Assembly: GCA_963793025.1 (NCBI GenBank) | Contig: CAWBYL010000005.1 | Coordinates: 419,821-483,820, forward strand | Length of the DNA stretch: 64,000 nt | DNA from: CAWBYL01 sp963793025 | GTDB lineage: Bacteria > Actinomycetota > Acidimicrobiia > Acidimicrobiales > Acidimicrobilacustridaceae | Reading direction: 5' to 3' | Shown here: in pieces, positions 40,052 through 48,652 of the stretch | Layout of the letters: each line of letters opens with the position of its first letter | Position numbering within the stretch: the stretch's first letter is position 1 | Position numbers and translations under genes: made by a program | The notes under the pieces: generated by a model | What the model was told of the DNA's origin: nothing | The model's database searches: none | The model's input: the letters and a program-made list of their open reading frames with translations, nothing else

Positions 40052-41680
40052 ATGGAGGGCTTGATGCAGGAGGGGCCGCTGGTCCTGACCCACTTTTTCA
40101 AACGCGCCGAGCGATTGTTCCCCGACAAGGAGATCGTCACCGCCACCGCGGGGGGAGTCGAGAGGGAGACCTACGGCGAGTGGGCCGAGCGCACGCGTCG
40201 GCTGGGCGGGGTGCTCGATGACCTGGGGATCAGCGGCGACGGTCGGGTGGGCACCTTCGCCTGGAACACGGCCCGCCACCTCGAGCTCTACTTCGCGGCG
40301 CCGTGCTCGGGTCGGGTGCTGCACACCCTGAACCTCCGGCTGTTCCCCGAGCAGGTGACCTACATCGTCAACCACGCCGAGGACGAGGTCATCTTCGTCG
40401 ATCGTTCCCTCGTCGCCCTGCTCTGGCCTCTCGTCGAGACGTTCGAGACGGTGCGCCACATCGTCGTCATGGACGACGGCCGGGGTGACGTGCCGGCCGA
40501 CACCGGGGCCGTGACCGTGCACGACTACGAGGAGCTGCTGGCCGCCGCCTCGCCGGTCGAGTTCGAGGTCACCGACGAGAACCAGGCCGCGTCGATGTGT
40601 TACACGAGTGGCACGACCGGCAACCCCAAGGGGGTCGTCTACTCCCACCGCTCCACGTGGCTGCACACCGTCGGGGCGATGATGGCCGACAGCCTGGGGG
40701 CCAGCGAGAAGGACGTCATCCTCCCGGTCGTCCCCATGTTCCACGCCAACGCCTGGGGCCTGGCCCACGCCGCGGTGGCGACCGGGGCCACGTTGGTGAT
40801 GCCCGGTCCGGACCTGTCGCCGCCCGCCCTCGTGAACCTGATCGAGGCGGAGCGCGTCACCGTGGCCGCCGGCGTGCCGACCATCTGGATGGGTGTCCTC
40901 GAGGCCATCGGCGACCACGACGTCTCCAGCCTGCGGGCCATCCCGTGTGGCGGGTCCGCCGTGCCTCGTGCCCTCTCGGAGGCCTACCGGGAGAAGATCG
41001 GCATTCCGATCATGCAGGCCTGGGGGATGACCGAGACGAGCCCGGTGGCGAGCGTGAGCCACCTGAAGTCCACGTTCGCCGACCTCAGCGAGGACGAGAA
41101 GGCCGACTACCGCGCCTCGATCGGGATCCCTCTTCCGGGCGTGGACATCCGCGTCGTCGACCAGATGACCGAGGAAGAGGTGCCGTGGGACGGCACCAGC
41201 CGAGGCGAGATCCAGTGCGCCGGGCCGTGGATCGCCCGCCAGTACTACGACGACGACCGCTCGAAGGATTCCTTCACGACCGACGGCTGGCTGCGCACCG
41301 GTGACGTCGCCACCGTCGACCGCGACGGCTACATGCGCATCGTGGACCGCACCAAGGACGTGGTGAAGTCGGGTGGCGAGTGGATCTCGTCGGTCGAGCT
41401 GGAGAACGAGATCATGGGCCATCCCTCGGTGGCCGAGGCGGCCGTGATCGGTGTGGCCCATCCCCGCTGGTCGGAGCGTCCGCTCGCCTGCGTGGTCGTC
41501 AAGCCCGGGGAGGAGCTCTCCAAGGAGGAGGTGCTGGCGTTCCTCGACGGCCGGGTCGCGACCTGGTGGCTCCCCGACGACGTGGTGTTCATCGACGAGG
41601 TCCCCAAGACCTCCGTGGGCAAGTTCTCCAAGAAGGACCTGAGGGCCCGCTTCGCCGATCACAAGCTGCCCACCGCCTGA
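40052..41680 (+). CDS. Fatty-acid--CoA ligase (FadD-type AMP-binding enzyme)
   Basis: Activates a carboxylic acid to its CoA ester with ATP. 542 residues: P-loop YTSGTTGNPKGVVYSHRS, QAWGMTETSPVASV, DGWLRTGDVATVDRDGYMRIVDRTKDVVKSGGEWIS and the catalytic lysine in PKTSVGKFSKKDLR. The pattern matches medium/long-chain acyl-CoA synthetases; chain length cannot be read from sequence. ATG 40052 follows AAGGGGGG. It stands beside, not in an operon with, SURF1. Confidence 0.93.
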   Translation: MEGLMQEGPLVLTHFFKRAERLFPDKEIVTATAGGVERETYGEWAERTRRLGGVLDDLGISGDGRVGTFAWNTARHLELYFAAPCSGRVLHTLNLRLFPEQVTYIVNHAEDEVIFVDRSLVALLWPLVETFETVRHIVVMDDGRGDVPADTGAVTVHDYEELLAAASPVEFEVTDENQAASMCYTSGTTGNPKGVVYSHRSTWLHTVGAMMADSLGASEKDVILPVVPMFHANAWGLAHAAVATGATLVMPGPDLSPPALVNLIEAERVTVAAGVPTIWMGVLEAIGDHDVSSLRAIPCGGSAVPRALSEAYREKIGIPIMQAWGMTETSPVASVSHLKSTFADLSEDEKADYRASIGIPLPGVDIRVVDQMTEEEVPWDGTSRGEIQCAGPWIARQYYDDDRSKDSFTTDGWLRTGDVATVDRDGYMRIVDRTKDVVKSGGEWISSVELENEIMGHPSVAEAAVIGVAHPRWSERPLACVVVKPGEELSKEEVLAFLDGRVATWWLPDDVVFIDEVPKTSVGKFSKKDLRARFADHKLPTA

Positions 41681-41715
41681 CCGGGGCCCGATTCCACATC
41701 CCGGAGGCCGGTGCG

Positions 41716-41721
41716 TAGCCT
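41716..41721 (+). promoter_or_regulatory. -10 box of the SURF1 gene (leaderless)
   Basis: TAGCCT ends 6 nt before the GTG at 41728. Confidence 0.55.
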
Positions 41722-41727
41722 GACCGC

Positions 41728-42621
41728 GTGTACTGGTTCCTGCTGAAGCCCCGCTGGATCCTGTCGCACATCTTCGTGCTGGCCTGCGTGGTGGCCTTCG
41801 TGAACCTGGGCATCTGGCAACTCCACCGCCTGGACGAACGCAAGACGGCCAACGCCCAGGTGCGGGCCGCTCAGGCCATGGAGCCGGTGACCCTCGATGC
41901 TCTGTTGCCGGCGGGCACGGCCGCGACGCAGGACGACGTCGACGCCGGTCGCTATCGGGCCGTGGTCGTGACCGGCACCTACCGGCCCGACCAGGAGGTG
42001 CTGATCCGCAACCGCACCAACGGGGGTGCCCCCGGCTACTGGGTCATCACCCCCCTCGTCCAGAGCGACGGCACCGCGGTGGCGGTCAACCGGGGATGGG
42101 TTCCCTACTCCTATGATCCGGAGGGTCCCTGGACCGACTTCGACCCGCCGTCCGGCGAGGTCACGGTCACCGGCGCCATCCAGCCGTCCCAGGTGCGCGA
42201 CGCCTCCGGGCTCGTCCCTGGCCCCGAGGATGCCGCCACCGGCACGCTGCGCACCCTCTCCCGGGTCGACGTGGCCCGGCTGGCCCAACAGATCGACGAG
42301 CCGGTGGTGCCGGCCTACGTGGACCTGCGCGTCCAGAGCCCGGCCCAACCCGGCGAGTTGCCCGTCCCGGTGCCCGACCCCGACCTCTCGGAGGGCCCGC
42401 ACCTCAGCTACGCCGGGCAGTGGTTCCTCTTCGCCCTCATGACCCTCATCGTCTACCCGCTGCTCCTGCGGCGGGTCGCCCGCCGCCGACTCCAGGGTGA
42501 GCCGACCGAGGACGACGAGCTCGTCGACCTGTCGCAGGAGGACGCCCTGGCCGGGGTCGGCCCCGACCGACGCGACCGGACCGACGGTGATGCTCGAGGC
42601 CCGATTCCTCCGACGGCCTGA
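41728..42621 (+). CDS. SURF1 family cytochrome oxidase biogenesis protein
   Basis: 297 residues. N-terminal helix (WILSHIFVLACVVAFVNLGIWQLHRLDERK) with the family WQLxRxxxK motif, an extracytoplasmic middle with YWVITPLVQSDGTAVAVNRGWVP, and a second helix near residue 235 (LSYAGQWFLFALMTLIVYPLLLRR, the family's YAxQWFxFA motif). It helps insert heme into cytochrome c oxidase. The acidic C-terminal tail is typical of actinobacterial forms. Confidence 0.93.
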   Translation: MYWFLLKPRWILSHIFVLACVVAFVNLGIWQLHRLDERKTANAQVRAAQAMEPVTLDALLPAGTAATQDDVDAGRYRAVVVTGTYRPDQEVLIRNRTNGGAPGYWVITPLVQSDGTAVAVNRGWVPYSYDPEGPWTDFDPPSGEVTVTGAIQPSQVRDASGLVPGPEDAATGTLRTLSRVDVARLAQQIDEPVVPAYVDLRVQSPAQPGELPVPVPDPDLSEGPHLSYAGQWFLFALMTLIVYPLLLRRVARRRLQGEPTEDDELVDLSQEDALAGVGPDRRDRTDGDARGPIPPTA

Positions 42622-42710
42622 CCGTTGTAACTCTGGGCGTTATCGGTCAAGCACGACGGCCCTTCGCGCCGATGAAGCTCTGTGCGCTGGTCGACGAACG
42701 AAGAGGTCCG

Positions 42711-43103
42711 ATGAGCTCCATCCTCGTCGTCGACGACGATCGCGACAGCCGGATGCTCGTCGAGTTCAAGCTCGCCAGCCTCGGGCACGACATCCGCGTG
42801 GAGACCGATGGCGAGCGGGGGCTGGCCGCGGCGCGTGCGGAGATCCCCGATCTGATGATCGTGGACTGGATGATGCCCCGACTGACCGGGATCGAGGTCT
42901 GTCGTGAGGTGCGCGCCGACCCGGTCCTGGCCCGGCTCCCGCTGATCCTCATCACCGGTCGGGCCCAGGAGGTCGACCTCCAGAGGGGTCTGGCCTCGGG
43001 TGCCGACGACTACATCCTCAAGCCCTACAGCCTCCGGGAGCTGGCCAGCCGGGTCGAGGCCCACCTCGACCGCTCCCGCCGGGGGACTTCGAGGGCAGGA
43101 TGA
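42711..43103 (+). CDS. Receiver-only response regulator
   Basis: 130 residues forming one CheY-like receiver and nothing else. Acidic pocket VVDDDR (Asp8-10), phospho-acceptor Asp52 in LMIVDWMMPRLTG, Thr in LILITGRA, Lys in DDYILKPYS. It has no DNA-binding output domain, so it should act by protein contact, most simply with the overlapping HEAT protein or glycosyltransferase. ATG 42711 follows AAGAGG. No histidine kinase is nearby. Its last four bases overlap the next start (ATGA). Confidence 0.92.
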   Translation: MSSILVVDDDRDSRMLVEFKLASLGHDIRVETDGERGLAAARAEIPDLMIVDWMMPRLTGIEVCREVRADPVLARLPLILITGRAQEVDLQRGLASGADDYILKPYSLRELASRVEAHLDRSRRGTSRAG

Positions 43104-44137
43104 ACGAAGGGCTCATGGTTCGGATCGCGTTGGTCGCGCTGTTCGGCGCGCTCGCCGTCATGTGCGCCCTCCTGGTGGTGATCAAGGCCGTGAGGAAGCG
43201 CCGGATGGCGGCGAGCGAGGCGGCGACGGCCGAGGTGCTGCCTCGCGTCCTGGTGGTGCTCGACAGCGACTTCTGGGCGCTGACAGAGGTCTTCGGGCGC
43301 CCGTCGGGGGATGCCGAGCGGGTCGCGGTGGACCTGCTGGCGATGCTCAGGGGCGCCGACCGCGAGCGCCTGGCTCATGCCCTCGACCTGTCGGGCACGA
43401 TCGACCGGGCCGGAGCCCATCTCCGCTCCCGGTTGGCCGGTCGCCGTCACCGCGCCGCCGATCTGCTCGGGGCCGCCGGCAGCCGTCGGTACGTGCCTGC
43501 TCTGACCCAGTGCCTGTGGGATCGAGACGGCGACGTGCGCACGGCCGCGGCCCGGGCGCTCGGCCAGATCGGCGACCCCATGGCCGCCGGCGACCTTCTC
43601 GCCGCCCTCGATGACGGGCGGGTCTCGACCAACACCGTGAGCATGGCCCTGCGCCGGATCGGCCTCGGCGCGTCCGACGTGTTGCTGGAGGGCCTGCGCA
43701 CGGGTTCCGGACCGGTGAGGATCGTCGCCGCCGAGCTGGTCGGCTCGCTGGGTCTGGTGGAGGCTGTCAACCTTCTGGTGGTGGGCCTGGTGGACGAGGA
43801 CCTGCGGCCCAGCGCGGCCCGGTCTCTCGGGCGTCTCGGGCTGCGCGAGAGCGTGCCCCGGCTGGTCGCCGAGCTCAACCGCGAGCTGGTTCGTTCGACC
43901 CGCGGCCGTGACATCGACTTCACGGTGGAGCTGGTGGTCGCCCTGGGTCGGATCGGTGACCAGAGCGCCCGTCCTGTCCTGACCCGGTGCACGGCGATGC
44001 CCCGGCGCATCTCCGCCGCCGCGACCACGGCTCTGGAGAGCATCACGCCGCCCCGTCCGGGTCGTATCACCCGGGGCCCGTACACGACGGAGCTGGTGGG
44101 CCCGAGGGCAGGGGCCCCGGTCCCTGAGCTGGCATGA
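43100..44137 (+). CDS. Membrane-anchored HEAT-repeat protein
   Basis: 345 residues. One N-terminal helix (VRIALVALFGALAVMCALLVVIKAVRKRR) is followed by a cytoplasmic alpha-helical solenoid with HEAT-like units such as YVPALTQCLWDRDGDVRTAAARALGQIGDPMAAGDLLAAL and DLRPSAARSLGRLGLRESVPRLV. It probably scaffolds other proteins at the membrane. It overlaps both the receiver gene before it and the glycosyltransferase after it by four bases (ATGA), so the three products are made together. Confidence 0.85.
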   Translation: MNEGLMVRIALVALFGALAVMCALLVVIKAVRKRRMAASEAATAEVLPRVLVVLDSDFWALTEVFGRPSGDAERVAVDLLAMLRGADRERLAHALDLSGTIDRAGAHLRSRLAGRRHRAADLLGAAGSRRYVPALTQCLWDRDGDVRTAAARALGQIGDPMAAGDLLAALDDGRVSTNTVSMALRRIGLGASDVLLEGLRTGSGPVRIVAAELVGSLGLVEAVNLLVVGLVDEDLRPSAARSLGRLGLRESVPRLVAELNRELVRSTRGRDIDFTVELVVALGRIGDQSARPVLTRCTAMPRRISAAATTALESITPPRPGRITRGPYTTELVGPRAGAPVPELA

Positions 44138-45558
44138 GCGATGTGGCGACGAGCTCGATCCGGGCCTTCGACTGGTTCGTGCTCGCCTACTTCCTCGCCC
44201 TCAGCACCAGCTACCTCTACCTGATCATGGCGGGTGGTGCCGCCGCCTTCCGCAGCCTGAGTCGGCCGCACGAGCCCGGCCAGGACGACATGTTCGCCAG
44301 CCCCATGACGCCGAGCATCTCGGTGATCCTCCCGGCGTACAACGAAGAGGCCGGAATCCTCCAGGCCACCCACGCCGCTCTCAACCTCCGCTACCCGAAC
44401 TTCGAGGTGGTGGTCGTGGACGACGGATCCAAGGACGCCACCTTCGAGGTGCTGCGCTCGGCGTTCGACCTGGTCGAGATCGACTCGCAGGTCGAGGCCG
44501 ACGTGCGCAACATCGGCGATGTGCTCTCGCTGCACGTGCCGACGTCGGGCGAGCCCCTGGTGGTGGTGCGCAAGGTCAACGCCGGGAGGCGGTCCGACGC
44601 GCTCAACGTCGGCATCAACGCGGCGCGCTCCGAGCTCGTGTGCTGCGTCGACGGTGACTCGCTGCTCGAGCCCGACGCGCTGCTCCGGGTGGCCAAGCCC
44701 TTCGTGGATGACCCCGCTCGGGTCAAAGCGAGCGGCGGTGCCATCCGCATCGCCAACGGGGCGAAGGTGCACCGGGGTCGGGTGGTCGACGTGCGCCAGC
44801 CGTCGAGCTGGCTCGCCCGGATCCAGGTGCTCGAGTACCTCAGGTCGTTCCTCCTCGGTCGCACCGGTTGGGCCCGCTTCGAGGCCCTGGTGCTCATCTC
44901 CGGCGCGTTCGGCCTCTACCGGCGCGAGGACCTGGTCGCCATCGGCGGGTTCAACCTGGAGTCGCTGGCCGAGGACCTGGACTGCCTGCTCTCGATCCAC
45001 CGGCTGCACCGCGACGCCGGCAACGACTACCGCGTCGCATTCGTTCCCGAGCCGGTGTGCTGGACCGAGGTGCCCGAGTCGAGGGCGACACTGAGTCGCC
45101 AACGACAGCGCTGGTCGAGCGGGCTGGCCGAGACGCTCTGGGGCAAGCGCCGGATGATCCTGAACCCCCGGTACGGCCGGGTGGGGATGGTCGCCCTGCC
45201 TTACTACGTGCTGTTCGAGCTCATCGCACCGGTGGTCGAGATCGTCGGTCTCGTCGCCGTGGTGGGCGGTGTCGCCGCCGGGATCGTGTCGGTGCAGTTC
45301 GCCCTGCTGTTCGGGCTGGTGGCCCTGCTCTACGGCGTCCTCGTGTCGGTGGCTGCCCTCATGGTCGAGGAGGCGGCCTTCGCCCGCTATCCGCGCTGGC
45401 ACGACCTGTGGGTCGCCATGGCCGCCGCCGTGATCGAGAACTTCGGCTTCCGGCAGATGCACGCGTGGTGGCGCCTCAAGGGCCTGGCCGACGCCGTGCG
45501 CCGCAAGGACCGGGGCTGGGGCGAGATGCCGCGCCTGGGGTTCGCCACCGAGTCCTGA
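44134..45558 (+). CDS. Processive GT2 glycosyltransferase (PgaC/cellulose-synthase-like)
   Basis: 474 residues: N-terminal helix, GT2 catalytic domain with ISVILPAYNEEAGI, VVVDDGSKD, the DxD motif in CVDGDSLLEPDALLRVAKPF, the base aspartate in ESLAEDLDC and the processive QxxRW motif as RQRQRWSSG. Three to four C-terminal helices follow (MVALPYYVLFELIAPVVEIVGLVAVVGG...). This plan is that of synthases that polymerise and export a beta-linked polysaccharide. Product sugar unknown. Third gene of the receiver-HEAT-GT2 operon. Confidence 0.9.
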   Translation: MSDVATSSIRAFDWFVLAYFLALSTSYLYLIMAGGAAAFRSLSRPHEPGQDDMFASPMTPSISVILPAYNEEAGILQATHAALNLRYPNFEVVVVDDGSKDATFEVLRSAFDLVEIDSQVEADVRNIGDVLSLHVPTSGEPLVVVRKVNAGRRSDALNVGINAARSELVCCVDGDSLLEPDALLRVAKPFVDDPARVKASGGAIRIANGAKVHRGRVVDVRQPSSWLARIQVLEYLRSFLLGRTGWARFEALVLISGAFGLYRREDLVAIGGFNLESLAEDLDCLLSIHRLHRDAGNDYRVAFVPEPVCWTEVPESRATLSRQRQRWSSGLAETLWGKRRMILNPRYGRVGMVALPYYVLFELIAPVVEIVGLVAVVGGVAAGIVSVQFALLFGLVALLYGVLVSVAALMVEEAAFARYPRWHDLWVAMAAAVIENFGFRQMHAWWRLKGLADAVRRKDRGWGEMPRLGFATES

Positions 45559-45596
45559 TCCGTTCGGTGGCCGGCGACGAGACGGGGCGCGGGCAG

Positions 45597-45602
45597 TAGC
45601 GT
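45597..45602 (+). promoter_or_regulatory. -10 box before the leader ORF and first TetR gene
   Basis: TAGCGT ends 7 nt before an ATG at 45610 that opens a 12-codon ORF, not the TetR gene itself. Confidence 0.5.
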
Positions 45603-45609
45603 TTTCACG

Positions 45610-45648
45610 ATGCACCGGTTCGAGCGAGCGCAGCGGTCGATCTGGTGA
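45610..45648 (+). CDS. Putative 12-residue leader peptide
   Basis: ATG followed by 11 codons and TGA, peptide MHRFERAQRSIW. The start has the window's leaderless promoter spacing. Its TGA overlaps the TetR GTG by four bases (GTGA), so translating it would deliver ribosomes to the regulator, which has no ribosome site of its own. It could be a coupling leader or an attenuator; chance cannot be excluded. Confidence 0.4.
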   Translation: MHRFERAQRSIW

Positions 45649-46232
45649 GCGCCGCCGAGGAGACCCGCGAGCGGATCCTGGCGGCCGTGCTGGCGTGCGT
45701 GGAGGCCGAGGGGCTGGCCGCCACCAGCGTGGAGGACGTGGCTCGCGCCGCCGGGAGCTCGCGGGCCACGATCTACCGCTACTTCCCCGGCGGCCGGGAG
45801 GAGTTGATCTCCGACGCTGTGACCTGGGAGGTCGGCCGCTTCTTCGCCCGCCTGGAGCAGTCGGTGGCGTCCGAGCCCGACCTGGGCGCCAAGCTGCGAC
45901 TGGCCCTGGCCACCGGGCACCGGTCGATCGCCGAGCACGGCCTGCTCCAGCGCCTCCTGCGCACCGAGCCCGGCGCCGTGCTGACCGAGCTGTCGGTGGC
46001 CACCGACCTGGTGCTCGAGGTGCTGGTGGCCTACCTGGCCGAGCAGCTCGAGGTCGAGATGGCTGCCGGCCGGGCCCGCCCCGACCTGGACGTGCCCGTC
46101 GCCGCCGACCACCTCGGTCGGCTGTACCTCTCCTACCTCGGTACCCCCGGCCGCTGGGATCTCGACGACCCCGACCAGGTGGCCGAGCTCGTCCGCACCC
46201 AGTTCACGGTGGGGATCGTCTCCCCGATCTGA
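45645..46232 (+). CDS. TetR family transcriptional regulator (first of a related pair)
   Basis: 195 residues. DNA-binding domain TRERILAAVLACVEAEGLAATSVEDVARAAGSSRATIYRYFPGGREEL, ligand-binding C-terminal domain of unknown specificity. It shares FPGGR and LQRLL-x-(T/V)-E/D-PGAVL with the second TetR at 48.65 kb, so they look like paralogues. GTG start, translationally coupled to the 12-codon leader. It converges on the propeller gene with a 20-nt gap. Confidence 0.9.
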   Translation: MSAAEETRERILAAVLACVEAEGLAATSVEDVARAAGSSRATIYRYFPGGREELISDAVTWEVGRFFARLEQSVASEPDLGAKLRLALATGHRSIAEHGLLQRLLRTEPGAVLTELSVATDLVLEVLVAYLAEQLEVEMAAGRARPDLDVPVAADHLGRLYLSYLGTPGRWDLDDPDQVAELVRTQFTVGIVSPI

Positions 46233-46252
46233 CGTTCCGCTGCCGATCCGAG

Positions 46253-48067
46253 TCACTCCACGACGATCTCCACCGGTGGAGCAGCAGGGAGAGACGAGGG
46301 CATCTCCACCGTCGCCGTGTAGAGGCCCGGCGGGAGGGGTGGTGGGCGCCCGTCAGGCCCGCACGCCGGCAGGCCCGGCGTCGTGGAGCCGCCGGCGCAT
46401 GCGTTCCCGTCCGTACCGAAGACGGTGACGCTCCAGGACGATCGTCCGACCGGGACGGTGTGGTATCTCAAGCAGGCGAGGCTCCCGATGTTCTGCCGGA
46501 TCGATCCGTCGGCGCTCTCCAGCACGACGGTGAACGGAGAGCCACATCCGGTGAGCACGATCGTCTGACCCGTGGTGTTGTCGATGACCAACTCGCCCTC
46601 GATGATGGCTCCGGCCGCGATCGTGGGCGGAAGCTTCAGCGCGGTGGACCCGTCACCCTCGGCAACGAGACCGGATGCGGGCTCGGGGCTCGACCGGTAG
46701 ATGCCTGTCCTGATCCTGGTCACTCCCCGGGTTGTGTCACCGGTCGTCGTGGTGACCTGCTCGGCGGTGGCCAGGTACAGCCCGTCTCCGACCACGGCAC
46801 CGGTGTGGGGGTACGAGCTCACGGCCGGACACGCCGAGCCGGAGGTGGTGGGTGGGCACGGCTCCTCCGACGGCTCCACCGCCGGCCCCGTCGTCCAGCT
46901 CTCGCCGTCGGACGAGGTGAGGAGCAGCCCGTGCACGTCGAGCTCGCCCGGACCGGAGTAGCCCACGGCCACCAGCAGGTCGCCGTCCGGCACGAGGTCG
47001 GTGAAGCGGGACACCGAGGAGGTGGGCTCTTCGTGGGCGACGGACCACGAGGTGCCGTCGGAGGACGACCAGATGGTCGGGGTGGCGCCCCGGCCCGAGT
47101 CGTTGCGGACGCCGGCGACCACGAGGCGATCGCCGACGGCGGCGATGCTCGCCGCCGACCCGGTGAACGAGCCCACCCGGGTCCAGCTGTCCCCGGCGTT
47201 GCGCCACACGAAGCTCTCGCGGCCCTCGGTGCCGACCGCAAACGTCCCGGCGTCGGTGGTCACGACGGAGGTGAGCTGCCCGACGGTGTCGGGGGTGTCC
47301 AAGGCTCGTGCCCAGTCGTGCCCGTCCGCCGAGGTCCAGACCGCGGGGATGAACGGCGACGGCATGAGCGTCTCACCCACGAACGTGCCGGCGAACGCCT
47401 CGCCCACGGCCACGAAGCCGTCGTCGGTCCGGGTGACGGACTCGATCGAGCCGTACGGGGTCGACACCGTGGACGGGATGGCTCCGGTCGGGAGGGCGAG
47501 GGCGTCGTCGACGACCCGGGTCCAGGACCGACCGTCAGGCGAGGTCCACGCGCCGGGTTGCTTGTCGGAGCCGGTGCCGACGGCCAGGAACCCGTCCGGG
47601 GTGGCGGTCACGTCGGTCATGACGTCGGGGCCGACCGGGCCGGCTCCGGGATCTCCGGAAAAGGTCTGCTCCCAGGTGGTGCCGTCGGCCGACCACCAGA
47701 CGGCGTAGCCGACGGCGACGATTCCTCGGTCCGAAGAAGCCATGGCGTTCACCTGAGCCCCGTCGATCTGGGCGGTGCGGGTCCACGACTCGAACGTGAC
47801 GGTGGGGGTCGCCGGCGGGGTGGGGGGTCCGTCGCTGCCGTCGCGGCGGGCGGCCAGGATGCCGGCCCCGAGCACGACCACGACGAGGACCGCAGCGGCG
47901 ATCAGGAAGGCCCGCCGGCTGGCCGTCGAGCCCGGCTCGTGGTGGGAGGCCGGGTCCGACCCCGGTGTCGTCCGGTCCATGATCTCGGCGGCGGTGACGG
48001 GGCCGTCGGCCCCGGCGCGGTCCAGCTGGGCGACGTAGCGGTGGATCTGCTGCTCGACATCAACCAT
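46253..48067 (-). CDS. Membrane-anchored Asp-box beta-propeller protein, partner of a sigma factor
   Basis: 604 residues. A short cytoplasmic N-terminus (VDVEQQIHRYVAQLDRAG) and one helix (AFLIAAAVLVVVVLGAGILAA) near residues 53-75 lead to a large outer domain. It has about six SxDGxxW-type Asp-box repeats: WSADGTTW, TSPDGRSW, TSADGHDW, a degenerate NAGDSW, SSSDGTSW, TSSDGESW. That implies a sialidase-like beta-propeller. A C-terminal beta domain with paired cysteines follows. It overlaps the sigma gene by eight bases, so it may be its anti-sigma or sensor; it lacks the zinc motif of classical anti-sigmas. Confidence 0.82.
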   Translation of the reverse strand: MVDVEQQIHRYVAQLDRAGADGPVTAAEIMDRTTPGSDPASHHEPGSTASRRAFLIAAAVLVVVVLGAGILAARRDGSDGPPTPPATPTVTFESWTRTAQIDGAQVNAMASSDRGIVAVGYAVWWSADGTTWEQTFSGDPGAGPVGPDVMTDVTATPDGFLAVGTGSDKQPGAWTSPDGRSWTRVVDDALALPTGAIPSTVSTPYGSIESVTRTDDGFVAVGEAFAGTFVGETLMPSPFIPAVWTSADGHDWARALDTPDTVGQLTSVVTTDAGTFAVGTEGRESFVWRNAGDSWTRVGSFTGSAASIAAVGDRLVVAGVRNDSGRGATPTIWSSSDGTSWSVAHEEPTSSVSRFTDLVPDGDLLVAVGYSGPGELDVHGLLLTSSDGESWTTGPAVEPSEEPCPPTTSGSACPAVSSYPHTGAVVGDGLYLATAEQVTTTTGDTTRGVTRIRTGIYRSSPEPASGLVAEGDGSTALKLPPTIAAGAIIEGELVIDNTTGQTIVLTGCGSPFTVVLESADGSIRQNIGSLACLRYHTVPVGRSSWSVTVFGTDGNACAGGSTTPGLPACGPDGRPPPLPPGLYTATVEMPSSLPAAPPVEIVVE

Positions 48068-48515
48068 CGATCGTCACTCCCAGTTCGGTGCGGAGCTTGT
48101 CCAGCCCGCGGGCCAGGTGGTTGCGTACGGTGGACACGCTCACGTCCATGAGCTCGGCCACCTCGCCGGGCCGCCACTCCCACCCGTGGATCAACAGCAC
48201 GGCCACCCGCTGGCGCTCGGGCAACGACGCCAGGGCGTCGGCCAGGCCGGGTTCGACCTCGGGCATCCCGGGGTCGGGGGCGGGCAGGACCACCCGCAGC
48301 TTGCGGGGCCGGGCCCGGCTGCGGGCCACCCGGTAGACGTAGCCCACCGGGTTCTCCATCGACCGCACCCGAGACCAGTTGGCCCATGCGTAGGTGAGCC
48401 CGTCGGCGGCGGCGTCCCGGGCCTGGTCCGGTCCGCACAGCGCGGTGAGGGCCTGGCGCAGCTTCGGTTCGGCGTCCTGCACGAAGGCGGTGAACGCCTC
48501 ACTCGCATCGGTCAC
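48060..48515 (-). CDS. Small ECF sigma factor (SigE-like family of Actinomycetota)
   Basis: 151 residues, only regions 2 (QARDAAADGLTYAWANWSRVRSMENPVGYVYRVARSRAR) and 4 (LASLPERQRVAVLLIHGWEWRPGEVAELMDVSVSTVRNHLARGLDKLR). GTG start at 48513-48515 behind a GGGGGCC stretch. It is the first gene of a two-gene minus-strand unit with the Asp-box membrane protein. Divergent from the second TetR gene; the shared 137-nt gap contains that gene's operator at its far end. Confidence 0.88.
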   Translation of the reverse strand: MTDASEAFTAFVQDAEPKLRQALTALCGPDQARDAAADGLTYAWANWSRVRSMENPVGYVYRVARSRARPRKLRVVLPAPDPGMPEVEPGLADALASLPERQRVAVLLIHGWEWRPGEVAELMDVSVSTVRNHLARGLDKLRTELGVTIDG

Positions 48516-48620
48516 CCGGCCCCCAGCTCTCCGCCCATGCCCTTCAAAGGTCGGAGCACCGCAAAAGTGTCACACGCCGCCCGGTCGGCCTCCCGCCGTG
48601 GAGGCGGGGGGTGGGTAGGC

Positions 48621-48649
48621 GTGAGACAACTTCGGGGTTACTGTCTCAC
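48621..48649. promoter_or_regulatory. Operator and -10 of the second TetR gene
   Basis: Perfect inverted repeat GTGAGACA-N13-TGTCTCAC. The right arm overlaps the -10 box TACTGT (48639-48644) and lies directly before the start codons GTG 48650 / ATG 48653. A repressor bound here would block transcription, so autoregulation is likely. Confidence 0.75.
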
Positions 48650-48652
48650 GTG

